Below, piece after piece: positions 45,170 through 56,440 of a DNA stretch of 64,000 nucleotides. The notes under the pieces are model-generated. The model was not told the DNA's origin and ran no database searches. It was given only the letters and a program-made list of their open reading frames with translations. Positions within the stretch are counted from its first letter, which is position 1; each line of letters opens with the position of its first letter. A program made the translations under genes and the position numbers. This DNA comes from Isoetes taiwanensis. Its lineage: Eukaryota > Streptophyta > Lycopodiopsida > Isoetales > Isoetaceae. The stretch covers positions 4,001,720-4,065,719 of the forward strand of contig JAJEKV010000075.1 in NCBI GenBank assembly GCA_021234155.1, read 5' to 3'.

Positions 45170-47603
45170 AATTCTTTCAGCAGTTTCCATGTCGCATAAC
45201 CAGCAACTTGACAACATCGAGAAGCAGTCTTGGTCTTGTTTTAGAATGAAGTGAAAGAAGTATACATGCAACACAATTTTGTTTTATAGTGTTAACATAT
45301 TTTCTGTACATTTTTTTGATCAGTTAAAACTGAACTTTTGTGTGATTGTTTTTTAATCAATGAAATCTTTATTTGGTTAAGTTTAATTTGTTCACAATTA
45401 TGATCTGCAACAATCAATATTCAGTAGGAATAGAATTTTTTCAGTACAACATTATAAATCCAATATATATAAATTCAATTCAATATGAATTGAAAATATA
45501 TGCACATTAAGTACATATGAATTGAATATAATGCTATGGTTCTCTTCCTATATAGAAGAGAGCCATCATTCTGGGGAAAGGGACGTCTGTTTTGGCGTCA
45601 CACTATTTTGGATGTAGGATCAATCTTTAGCCTGAGCTTTCTTTAGCATAGGTTTTCTTTAGCTCTGTCTGCTATATATCCCTATGGCTTGCAAGCAATT
45701 CTCATCGGCATTTCCCCTGAGCTGAATTCTCTTTGTTCCAAGAGTTTCCTACTACTTATTCTCTCATTCAGGTATTGTTCTCTGGTTTCTTCAGATTGAT
45801 TGGGCTCAGAGATACCAATTCGTATGGATCATGGTACTCTTGCAGTCCCGATCCTCGAAAACCAACTAGAATTCGCTGTTCTTTCCTTAGCTTGTTCTCT
45901 CTACAATTTTTCGTGCTGTTCTTATTTGTTTTTTTCGGTTTCAAGTGCCTTCTGCTCTGATTCTTCTGTTCTACATTTTGGGTTGCTCCCCGGCCTGCTG
46001 CTTTTTTGCTTTTTTTATCACCTTCTCGGCCTTCAGATTGGATCCTTCCCTTGTTTCCTCCCCTAGCATCCCTCTGCAGCTGGATTCGAGGCGGCATCAC
46101 AGAGGAATCGGCAAGATTGGGCGGTCCGACCTCAGGTCGGCTGCCAGAATTATGCAGACCTGATCTGTGTTTTTTATCGGGGGTTACAGGGTCCTGACGA
46201 ATTGGGGTGATCCAGGGTTCCGGGGGCCCGGTATCCTCGTCGCCCCTTTTTTATTAATTTCTTTAGCTAGATTGTTTAATTTGAGATGTTAGTCCATTCT
46301 TTAATTGTTTTAGATGTGCTAAGCTGTGTTTTGGGGGTATACGTTTGTGTGACTTTCTCTTATACATCTTGTTTGGTCTGTAGGGATCTTGTCGACCGTT
46401 TTTTCCAGTTTGATGTTGCCATCTTGCTCAATATCGTTTTTTTGTCTTTGTTTCATTGGTTGGTCAGTTTGAGGGTTTGTGGTGGGTCTGTGGTGTGCTT
46501 TGCCTAGATAAGTCATTATTATTGAGTGTTTTCCGGGTTGTTGCGAAGCTGGATTCCTTTTTTGGATTGTCTTTTGTACGTCTTGATTTTGTTGGATGGT
46601 GCGTTGCTTTTTGTTAATTCCATTGATATTGTAATTCATTTTTGTGCTCTTTTCTTGTATTTTTCCATAGTAGCTGTTCTGTGGGTACCAGCAACCACGT
46701 AGAGTAAAGGTAGGTATATAGCTGCTTCTATCAAGTTCTAGATCAAGTGTTGTCGCGGATCATACAAACAACCAATGATCTATATTTCCTTCATTTCTCG
46801 GGAACGTGCAGGTCATTTGCAAAATCAATGTGGAAGAATATGGACATTGTGGCAACCGTGTTTTGTTTATGAAATTAACCCCCGAAAGCATTTCTGATAT
46901 GAATAATTTCTTCTATGGCTCTCAGTTTATTTTCTCCATTTTCAAGCATACTCGAGTTGATGATTTGAGCAGATCATTTCATGCAGCCATTTTGTTTCTC
47001 CTCATGGGTTCACAAAGAACAAACTTTGGAGAGTTGAAAGTGGATCTTTCCTAATCAGCAATAGAAGCAATAGATTTCATTCTTATACCAACACCTGAAG
47101 ATTTGAAGCTAGGCATATGGCCTCTCAGGTTATAGCATTCTTAGTTGGTTATATAATTAACTTAACTGCTTCTCAATACCAACCCGAGAAAATTGTGTTT
47201 AATGTTTCAGTTTGGAGCTTGGCCTACATGTGGCTTTAGGACGTGGAGGGCCTCACTAAAACTGTGACATTTGCATTTGCTTTTCATACATATTTTTTCT
47301 GTTTTAGATGTCAGGCGAGGTTTTGAAAACTGTCCTTTTTTGTACCAATGCTTCAAGTATTTTCTTAAATAGATATTGTTAATTGCTGAAGAAAACTTGA
47401 CCCTTCATTGTGCTTGGTCTGCTCGGTAATGGGCACACTTATAACCAAAGTTCACCACGCTCTTACCCTGTGTAAGGGCCTGCCCGCGCTCATTATCCCT
47501 ATCATAAATGGAATTAATTTAATGTTCTAACCAATTCATTGTCAAGCGAATACATATACGCACATATATTAGAAGTAGGAAAATAACTTGCCACTAACTC
47601 AAT
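45170..47603. other. promoter-like stretch and an unassigned exon-like frame
   Basis: CTGCTATATATCCCTATGGC (about 45668-45687) followed by a pyrimidine-rich leader looks like a TATA promoter on the plus strand. About 1.1 kb on, a GGGAACGTGCAG acceptor opens a frame (46812-47054) with VICKINVEEYGHCGNRVLFM and PESISDMNNFFYGSQFIFS, ending in TAA. No family recognised. Promoter and exon may belong to one decayed gene with a long first intron. The rest holds nothing I can name. Confidence 0.3.
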
Positions 47604-47673
47604 AATACTAACATGCATAGACACAGTTCTTCAAAAAAAAAAAAAAAAAAAAAAAAAAATACTAACATGCATA
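47604..47673 (+). mobile_element. minimal poly(A) retroposon with 16-bp target duplication
   Basis: AATACTAACATGCATA occurs at 47604-47619 and again at 47658-47673. Between them are only GACACAGTTCTTC and an A-run of 25. Such a long target duplication plus poly(A) is the signature of LINE-driven insertion. Here only 13 bases of non-A sequence were copied, an extreme 5' truncation. The exact duplication indicates a recent event. Confidence 0.85.
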
Positions 47674-47857
47674 TAAAAGATGTCACAAATCGTATTAACT
47701 CTGGAATTATGCCGACTTTACAACAGGGGCAGATTTATACATGATATGAATTGGATACATCTTCCACTCAAGAAAATGGCCGACACAATAGTGGCCAATA
47801 CCAAAACTTGTGCACCTGCTACAACATAATTGTAGCTCGATTATACATGATATTGCC

Positions 47858-48093
47858 CCGGGGGATGCAGTTATACATAGATGGAGTATGGCATCTGCGT
47901 TCAGAAGGTAGCAAAAAAACCCCTTGTATACATATTTTTAAAAGGCAATTTGACCCCTATGTGTATAGATATTGCTCTAGATCAGTGCCTAAAAACACCC
48001 CTAACCCTAAGTATATATACGCAAATGGTCCAAAAAACACCCCTCCGTTGAACTCTCATGGATTATACGCTAATGAAAGATGAATCCCCCAGG
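47858..48093. mobile_element. Mutator-type MITE family C, copy 3, 236 bp
   Basis: GATATTGCC is duplicated at 47849-47857 and 48094-48102. Ends are CCGGGGGATGCAG and, reverse-complemented, CCTGGGGGATTCA. The interior holds AAACCCCTTGTATACATA-like and AAACACCCCT-like blocks shared with copies at 4340-4553 and 33280-33513. No coding sequence. This compact copy defines the family ends best. Confidence 0.85.
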
Positions 48094-48130
48094 GATATTG
48101 CCAAAATGTAGTTGACTAAATGAAGTAAGC

Positions 48131-49880
48131 CTATATACTAAGAACTTTCAGGTGGTCATAAGCTTCTATACAATATACACGCTTAGTTTTCTTTGCAAGC
48201 TGGTTCCGAATTTGAACTATTTGCATGGTCTCCAAGATCAATGCCATGATACACATTTGGTCAATATCTCTTCCATATCCATCTGGTTCAGATCGATAGT
48301 CCTCTGCCTTCATTTCCCATGGAGGAGCATTTCCGTCATATGCCACGTCTTTAACCTTACCTTTAAGTTTGGTTGCACATCTAATATCCCATGAACACTC
48401 ATGAGTTTCTTTGAGACTGCAATGCAAACAAGTGCCATCATCAGAATAAGGATCTTGGCTGTCCTGAGATGCATCTTGCCCCAAATCACCATATAGAGGA
48501 TTATGAGTGTTTACATCAGGGATATGGTGTGAATCAACATCAATGGGATGAGGAATCTCTTGCTCAATATAATAGAGGCTGCAAGGATTGATGTTCTTGG
48601 CGGCAAGGTTCTTGCCTCTAATCTTGGCCAATTTAGCCTTTTCCCTTTCCCTAGCACGCATCTGTAATTCATTCAACTTTATTGCCTCATCAACAGATCA
48701 GTTACATTAAAACTAGACTTACCTTTACCATCATCTAAAAAGTATGTTACTCTAAATTTGATGTTGCTGACTCATACTAGAGCTCAACATTCTTTGGAGC
48801 TTATTTTAGATGCCTTAGCAGCAGCCATCTTCAGTGTCATCACCACCTTTGCCTTCTTCTTGGCAGCTTGCATTGCCTTTCTTTCTAATAGTTGGGCTAC
48901 TCTAATTCTAATTGCCTCATTGTTAAGTCTTTTCTACATAATTTTGGCTGCTATCCCATTGAAAGTGACAAACAACTTCCCTGGTAGTGCTTTAGGCAAC
49001 TTAGTATGCTTAGCTCTAGACAAGGCAGATCTATATGAACTTGTAGGGGCAACAACACCTACAGTTGGGCAAGCTGAGACAGGTGCAATTGGGGCAGTAA
49101 TAGCAGGGGCAATTGGCAGCAAGAATAGGTTCAGCCTCCATAACATCAGGTGCAACTTGGCCAACATTGGCAGTTGGAACAACAGGACAAAAGCATCATT
49201 GACAACATTACCTTCAGCTGGGATGTGTCCACAACTATTGGATCATTTATAAATGTATATTATGAATCTTTAAGATGTCCTACAATTTTCAACCAATTCC
49301 GTGCTTCAATGTAATTGCTTAGAGCAAGTTATATAGCTTGTTTACAGTAATCAGCAGCTTTGTCGAACTAAGCTTCGAAAGTTTAATACCCTTGTTAAAT
49401 GGCTTGCTCTCCTCTGTCGAGATAGGTCAGTCAGCTCCACAAAGGTTCCCTCCCTTAGACCAGCCATCAGCTGTTGCAGTAATTTGGCATAAGCACCTTC
49501 ATTGTCATCATCACCAGATCTTCCTCCTCTTTTTCCATCTCAGAATTATGTATATTGACATTGTTAGTATATGGATTAGCTAGGACAACCTTGTCATTAA
49601 AAGGCCATATGCATGTCTTCCTAAATCGTGCAACAATATTAGTGTGTGTCGAAAAATTAATATATGGCATGGGAAATGATTGCAGCCAGATCCTTCTTTG
49701 AAAGAGATTCCATGCTATTTGCTCATGTACTTTGCCCTAAGACCCTTGAAGGCAGCCATAAATGGACTAAGACAGGCCACATTTGATGGCTGCAGTTTAT
49801 GAGAAGTGGATGGTATTTCTTTTGCATGTTGCAATGACACATGAGAGCCATGCCCATTCCTTGGTTCTTATTTGATATCC
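48131..49880 (-). mobile_element. pogo/CENP-B-like DDE transposase remnant
   Basis: The minus strand at about 49870-49700 reads SLQHAKEIPSTSHKLQPSNV then ACLSPFMAAFKGLRAKYM. This is the PPHTSH.LQPLDV..F.PFK block near the end of pogo-type DDE domains. It is followed at about 49670-49560 in another frame by TNIVARFRKTCIWPFNDKVV, the downstream NI..GF..TGI.PFN block. Further C-terminal material continues to about 48131, where an open frame of 181 codons starts NELQMRAREREKAKLAKIRG. It carries Cys/His residues (CLHCSLKETHECSW) but no known domain. Several frame changes and stops. The N-terminal DNA-binding part and the first catalytic Asp are not present. Confidence 0.65.
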
Positions 49881-50490
49881 TAAAATTAAGTTGATCTATT
49901 AAGTCGTCTGCCCTTGGCACTACATACTATCTTCTGCTTGTTGAGCTGTCGATAGTCGATACTCATGCTTAGACTTCCATCTTTCTTCTTCATGAAGAGG
50001 ATGAGTGCCGCGAAGGGTGACATGCTTGGCCAAATAAATTCCAGCTCTACTAATTCCCTTAATTGTGAGCTCTGCTAACTGGGGGAGTGCTCATTCTATA
50101 AGGAGCTTTGCTAGTTGGCTTAGTGTCTGGTATTCTATGCCTCTATAGGGCAAAATCTCTCGTATTTCATCTCGAAAGGTATCATAGAACTCTTTGATTA
50201 CTTGGCAATTGGCTTAGGCACTATTCTAAAGTAGCATCTTCCTTCTTACTCTTGCGGTCGGGGTCGACGGCTTCAAGCTTAAGTATGTAAGCGACCTCAT
50301 CCCTCATGATGCACTTAAGTAATTGCTTCACTGACATGCATTGCATGACTAAAATTACTTCCTTAACTTTAATTGTAAAGCGCTTCAGACATTTCCTGCT
50401 TATGGGCTTATGGCAATCACTTATTGCCTTAGCCGACTTTAAATATTCCATGTTTACTATGAGGTCGTATTTGCCAATGTCCATAACTTC
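49881..50490 (-). mobile_element. Ty3/gypsy fossil fragment, protease-RT junction
   Basis: The minus strand carries DIGKYDLIVNMEYLKSAKAI (end of protease and linker), a spacer, PFAALILFMKKKDGSLSMSI then DYRQLNK (RT fingers), and PRADDLIDQLNFR at about 49920-49880, in gypsy order. No LTRs were found. Several breaks. The left edge abuts the pogo-like remnant. Confidence 0.75.
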
Positions 50491-50971
50491 CGATAATTAA
50501 CTTTGCTCTGCTTAAGGTGATGTCGAAGTTGACTGTTGTTTCTTTGATGTTGCGAATTGCTTCGTCCTGCAATAATTACCGTTCTAGGCTTAGACTTAAG
50601 AGTCTTATTCTTATAGATTTTTGTCATCTAGGAGTGAAAGTGAAAGAGGAAATGCAAATGCTGTAATATCAAGGCTGATTGCAGAACCAACAGATGAGTT
50701 AAAAATCATGGAGGCACAAGCAATTATAATTAGCAATGTGGTTTTATATAATAAAAAAATAGTATGAAGCAAAAATGTCTCACAAATTAAATCAAATTAA
50801 ATTTGTTTTGTCACGCCCATTTTTGGACCTTGAAGGTTATTGAGCGAATAGTTACAATCATGTTTTCAATTTCAATAACAGGATTCTATGCAAATCAAGA
50901 AGAAAGCGTCCAGGATTTAAGAAATTAGTTCCCATGAGAGAATCAAAGTCCTGAGTATTAATCCCAAATCT

Positions 50972-53900
50972 CTATCTAATATCATCGTATGCTGGACATC
51001 GTAATAGTGCATGGATCTCATCCTCAACCTGGTTCTGATCACAAAAGGAGCATAATCTGAGCTCCCTTGGGGTACCTGACCATCTGCCTATCTCACAATG
51101 TAACCAGTGAGAGCTAATTCGGAACCTCGCAATTATCTGCTTGAGGTCCTTAGGTAAACCAGATTTCAAATAGTCAGCTTCCAACGTTGTATTTATCAAT
51201 TCCTTACAAATTGTCATTCACGAACCCTTATCCTCCCATATTTTAGCAATCACCAAAGATTGAACCAACTCACGTGCACCTAAATCTATTTCAGGCCAAT
51301 TATTCTCACTGATCCCCCACTTTCCAAACCATATTTTTACATCACTATACCATCCAGAAGACGAAGAATCAATCAAAGCCCTCTTAGAAAGTCGTGCATC
51401 GTCTTGCTTTCTTATTCTATTAACAAAATTGATCGCTTGGAAAAGCGTCTCAGCTTCCAAAGGAATAAGACCAGCTTCTGCCAATAAGATAGGATATGGG
51501 GTCTATTTTTTCACAGCAAGCATTTTAGTACTAATTCGATTTCTGCCCATAAACCTGTAGAGATAGATGGGCCCCATATAGGAGCTCCGTATAAAATTAC
51601 TGATTGCACCAACATCTTAAACAACATTTTCTTCAAACTCCAATCAAACAACCCAATCTTATGACATTTTCTGAGCATATTATATAATGTTGATCTACCT
51701 CTAGTTACTCTTTTCTTTATGCATTGTTTCCATTTGTAGTCACAGGAAAACTCTAATCCAAGGTATTTATAACAACTTACCATTTCCAAAGGTGCTCCTC
51801 TGTACGTGAAGGTTGGTCTGACAACGGCACCTACTACCATTGTTTTAGACTTGGAAAAATTGACATTCATCTTCTTTGCATCACAAAAGGATTCAAGATT
51901 AACCAAATGTTCCTATAAACCGTGAGTTGTATCTGCTATGAGCACCACATCATCTGCGTAAAGAAGCAGCTGAACCAAAAGGTCTCCTATACATGTTCCA
52001 GTGGAGCATTTATATTTAAGCCAATCCTCAAGCTCATCGATATATAATCCTAAAGCATGATCAAGTGTGTTGTGATACTTTCGGAATCCCGCGGCAAGAA
52101 GCTCTTTGCCCATTATCCTCTGCCCATGAACTAATCATGTGTTCCAACAATCCACCTAATAATTTGGTAAAAGTGCTTCCGACCATAATAGTTCTATAAT
52201 TATGGATATCCTGTTTACTGGCCGATTTATGTATAGGTACAACTCGATTCCTTCTCCATGAGTGTGGCAAGCCGTGCTTCACTGCTTCATTTAGCAACTG
52301 AGTGACCACATTAGCTAACACATCTCGTCCCCATTTCAACATCTCTACTGATATACCATCTGGGTCTGTAGCTTTTCCATTTTTCATGATGCTTAGCTTA
52401 TTCTCAACCTCGGTAGGAGAAAATAGGTCTGGATGCATGTTCTGAGAAATAGAGGTCTCTGACAGCTGTAATAACTCATTCAAATCAAAATTAGATTGAG
52501 TAGATTGACCGAAGTACCATTTCCAGAATGTTTTTGGATGATCTTTGAACCAACTATTCAACTCAATTTACCTTTTCTAGGAAAACAACCATTTCTTATT
52601 TCTTATCCATGTTTTGTACCATTTAGGTTTAATTTTGCAGCTCACAGGAAGCTTTGCTCTTGCAATCCGACATTCATCATCCCACCAACTATTATGAGGT
52701 GTATTAACTCTATTTTTAGAAAAATCAAATACCTTTGTTGCAGCTTGAAGAAGTAAACTCGATAATGGCTCTGCATCCTGCTCCAGATCCCTCTTCCAAT
52801 CACCTTTCTTTATTAGTTCTTCAACAACATTATGATACTGACTGCTTTTCCTGTAGTCCAGTCTCAACCTTGGATTGTGTATGATATTGGCCTGCTTTTC
52901 TGAGGGCCTCCCCTTGAGCTCAAACCAGAGTCCAGCATGGTCGGATTCAAGAGCCTTTTCAGAAATTCTAAAATGTGCAATGGAAAAAGCACCTTTATCT
53001 GCAAGAAGGTAATCTACAGTGCTCTCACCTTGTGGCGTGAAGCATGTGGATGCGCATGAATAGGGGTATTTATAAATACCATTCAAGATTCTTAAACTGC
53101 ATATGGTACCCAATTCTACCAAATGCTCCCCCAACTTGTTCATAACAGCATCAGTAGTTTGTTTCATAACTCATCTTCTGTACATTCTTCCAATAAAGCA
53201 TCACCCAGTTTCTCAAAAGAAACAGATTGTGGACCCTTGGTTCTTGCATTAAAATCGCCCACCAAGATCACTTCACCCAAATCTTGGAATCTTAACACAT
53301 CCTGACATAAACCATGTAAAGGTAAGTCCCGATCCATCCTTGGCCCAGAATATATTGGCATGGATAATGGTGCAAAATAGCACGATGCTAAGTAAATTAG
53401 TTTGTTCTGCATTTCAATCTTCAACCACATATACTGTTTAAATTCATGAATCTCAACAATGGATATCCTGTGCTCCAAACCAGCATGGATGTATACAGCC
53501 AACCCACTAAAACCTCTGCCTACTCCTAGTTCTTTATGATTCCACACTGATCCAAGCAGGGTAGAACCACCAATATTTGGAAGACTTCGAGATTGATGTT
53601 CCCAAGTCTCTAAGAAAAGCAGTACATCTGCCTCTTTTCAAACATTTACAGTAGCATCAATTTTGGCTTGATGGAATCCATGTACATTCCAAGCTAAAAT
53701 CTTCAAGGTCCTGAGTCCCTAGCTTTTCATGTGCTTCATGACCACTGCCTTACCATTCCAATCCAAATATGCCACATAACTATCAGCCCTTGCATGTTTT
53801 ACCACTTCCCATTCTTTCTTCTTTATTTCAATCTGTGTAGGAGAAAGATCAGGATAAATCCAAATCTTATGCCCTTTCAAGGCAACTCTATGATGTAAGA

Positions 53901-54418
53901 CTCTATCCCTGGCTTCTTCACTTCTAAATTTGACTAAAATTAGCCTGTTGAATCCATCAGGTTTCCCTAGGCGTTTAGAATGAACCAGGATCATGCAGAT
54001 GCATTGTATCTCTAAAGAACTCTTCATTACCACGTTTATATCTTCAGACTCTAGTTCTCGGATGCCTAAACCTTTCAGATTTTTGGCCTTGGATTGTTGC
54101 TCAAAACGTTCAGTCATAACCCTTTCATGGTGCTGGACCATCTGTTCTTTAGTGGTTTCTGCCACTAAATTTGCAAGTTTTGTTTCTAGATTGGCAATGG
54201 TTTTTTGCAGATTGGATGGTTCTTGCTTCTGAAAGGCTGATATAAGAGATCTGAGTTCTAAATTTTGTCTCTTTAGCTCATCATTTTCTAACCTAAGATT
54301 TTCCACAGCCACTCAGAGTTTTATCAGCTCGTCTTTTAAACTATGTACAAGCCTCACTAACGGATCATCTTCATCCGGCTCTCCTTTGGATGGAGAACCC
54401 TTACAGCCCTTTGCCATG
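50972..54418 (-). mobile_element. LINE (non-LTR retrotransposon) remnant 2, with ORF1 and ORF2
   Basis: ORF1 starts near 54418 with MAKGCKGSPSKGEPDEDD, has a TGA after DELIKL, then continues (54312-53719) with a coiled coil (NLRLENDELKRQNLELRSLI) and an L1-ORF1-like nucleic-acid-binding segment (FNRLILVKFRSEEARDRVL). ORF2 follows in pieces. The endonuclease is at 53547-52900 (VGRGFSGLAVYIHAGLEHRI, GEVILVGDFNARTKG, STVDYLLADKG, SDHAGLWFELKG). RT has KNGKATDPDGISVEMLKWG, LLLYADDVVLIADT (YADD about 51960-51949) and SCYKYLGLEFSCDYKW. The C-terminal knuckle is CSFCDQNQVEDEIHALLRCP. About 100 RT residues are missing between GFRKYHNTLDHA and LGLYIDELEDWL, compared with LINE 1. Dead copy, but younger-looking than LINE 1. 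Confidence 0.85.
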
Positions 54419-54499
54419 ACTACGACCGTTGACAATTGGTCGACCAAGACAAAACCCTAAAGCCGCTGTCAGAAGCCGCTGTGAGCCGCTGATGTTTTA

Positions 54500-55226
54500 G
54501 GAAAACAATTGAGAAAGCTTAACCTATATGATAAGGACAGTGTAACTAAATTTCTAGAAAAATTTGACTCTATAATCGGAGATTTCGAAGTCACTGGAAT
54601 AATTTTGAATGAGGAACGTTAGATTCTCTCTCCGATAATGTCAGTATCACATTACAATTAGTTACCTATGTTATTGAGAAATGTTACTAGGCCAAAAGAA
54701 CATGCAATACAAATGATTAGAAGCATGGTGGTTTAGAAGATGAAGAACAATTTGAAGAAGTGTTATTTGCTAGAAAGAATAACGGAAAAAGAGGTGTAGG
54801 AACAAAGCGAATGTACGAGTCTATTACTCCTGCAATATGTACGCGGACATCTTCAAGCGGATTGTCCAAATGATGAGAAGTTAATTCAGGGTTACAACAA
54901 TGATGGTAAAGGCCATATGGCATGCATTGTCCAAGTCCTAAAGGGATCTTCTACAAGAGGAAAAGGCAGGGGTAAGTTTGCTAATGCTTGAGGTGGCTTG
55001 GCAAATAAGAGTAAGACTGGTTTTAGAGGTAATCTAGCAGTTAATAATGTTCAAGAAATTGACGAGCTTGAAGAAGAAGAACGTGATGAGACGATTGAGG
55101 TAAAGTATGATGAAATTTTATCTATTCCTCGTGATTTGAATAAATTAGATAATAATTTCATGATTATAGATTCAGAAGCAGAGAGAACAGTAACATGTAA
55201 CTCAAGTACGCTGAAGGAATGCTGAA
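54500..55226 (+). mobile_element. Ty1/copia fossil fragment, Gag-protease region
   Basis: Plus-strand stretches resemble copia Gag: TKFLEKFDSIIGDFEVTGI and a Cys/His scrap GHLQADCPNDEK. Further on, FMIIDSEAERTVTCNSS has the form of the copia protease W-I-I-D-S-G-A..H.T motif. No LTRs, RT or integrase lie next to it. Broken several times. Confidence 0.6.
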
Positions 55227-55339
55227 AGATTGGTAGTGGACACCTACAATTGGGAGATGGTGGTTTGCATCCTCTTGTTACAGTGCTTCTTGCTTTGAAA
55301 GCACACTTTCATTAATTGGAGAGAATAACGCAATTTTGA

Positions 55340-55574
55340 GAATTTCAAGCACACCTAATTTGCTCAAGCACCAATACTTTCACCTACTAGAAGAGCCCAA
55401 GATACATGAGGTCACATGATACACATATCCATACAAATTATGCATTATACTTGTACATGTACATGATACTTGTACACGCTCAATAATGGCGCTGTCTACC
55501 CCAATAATTCACATCAATAATTTTACTTCACTATAAAAGCAACTCTATTCGGAGCTAGAGGTCATTCATCTCCC
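55340..55574 (+). promoter_or_regulatory. promoter of the small gene, copy 1
   Basis: GCACACCTAATTTGCTCAAG through CAATAATGGCGCTGTCTACC to TTCACTATAAAAGCAACTC (TATA about 55532-55538), then GAGGTCATTCATCTCCC just before the ATG at 55575. The same blocks precede the second copy at 55975-56212, differing at scattered sites. Conservation of the upstream DNA together with a well-placed TATA box supports a real transcription unit. Confidence 0.7.
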
Positions 55575-55817
55575 ATGGCTTCCTTGCCCGATCGTCCGGA
55601 GCACATCCAGACCACCAAGTGCTACATGAGCTACAATGATCTTTGTAAATGCGTGATAAAGGGTGTCAAACTTGATCCATGGCTGCAATCCAAAGCAGAT
55701 GGTCCTGCGAGTGGTTGCAGGAAGCTCACTCATGTTGTGATCCACCTTTATTGGCTTCCTGATCAGGAGATCTATGAGCTGAATGCCATCACCTCAGCAG
55801 GTGTTGATGATGAGTGA
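55575..55817 (+). CDS. small protein of unknown function (80 aa), tandem copy 1
   Basis: An intact 80-codon frame: MASLPDRPEHIQTTKCYMSY, NDLCKCVIKGVKLDPWLQSK, a Gly/Ser-containing middle, then LTHVVIHLYWLPDQEIYELN and ITSAGVDDE-stop. No signal peptide or membrane segment; slightly acidic C-terminus; three Cys in the first third plus one later. A damaged second copy lies 640 bp downstream with the same promoter. Shared residues (MSYND, LDP.LQSKA.G, IHL.WLP, ITSAGVD versus ITPAGVD) show the coding frame has been conserved. I do not know the family. Confidence 0.6.
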   Translation: MASLPDRPEHIQTTKCYMSYNDLCKCVIKGVKLDPWLQSKADGPASGCRKLTHVVIHLYWLPDQEIYELNAITSAGVDDE

Positions 55818-56212
55818 ATCCTTGTGTACCTGCTAAGGATATAATAATGATATGAGCACTTCTGAAGTATGTAAGAATGTATAAGCATAATGAATATTAT
55901 TTGATGTATCGAACCTGAGTAATTTGTAACGGTGTGCTCTTCGACCTCCACTTTATCTGCAATCAGTCCCTAATTTAAAGCACACCTAATTTACTCAAGA
56001 AGAAATACTTTTACCTTACTAAAATCCAAGATACAAAGCATGATTTCACATGATACACATATCCATATAAAATATGCATTATACTTGTACGTGTATATGA
56101 CTATTGTACATGCTCAATAATGGCGCTACGGTCTACCCCAATAATTCACATCAATAATTTTACTTCACTATAAAAGCAGCTCCATTCAGGGCTAGAGGTC
56201 ATTCATCTCCCA

Positions 56213-56440
56213 TGGATTATTCGCCTTCTTCTGTTCACCATCGAGGCGATCAAGTGCTCAATGAGCTACAATGATATTGTCGGTTGCCAAGAAAGGGGTA
56301 TTCTTCTTGATCCCTACCTGCAATCCAAAGCCAATGGTGCTGAGTGGGCTAATTCGTGTTATGATCCACCTCATTTGGCTTCCCGAGCGCAATAGCTATG
56401 AAATATCAGGGATCACTCCAGCAGGTGTTGATGAAGACTG
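56213..56440 (+). pseudogene. small unknown gene, tandem copy 2, frameshifted
   Basis: Starts ATGGATTATTCGCC after the same TATA promoter (ACTATAAAAGCAGCTCC). Matching pieces occur in different frames: KCSMSYNDIVGCQERGILLD, PYLQSKANGAEWAN, then VMIHLIWLPERNSYEISG and ITPAGVDED-stop. At least two frame slips separate them from the ATG. The segment also overlaps, antisense, a possible last exon of the minus-strand gene that follows. Confidence 0.65.
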
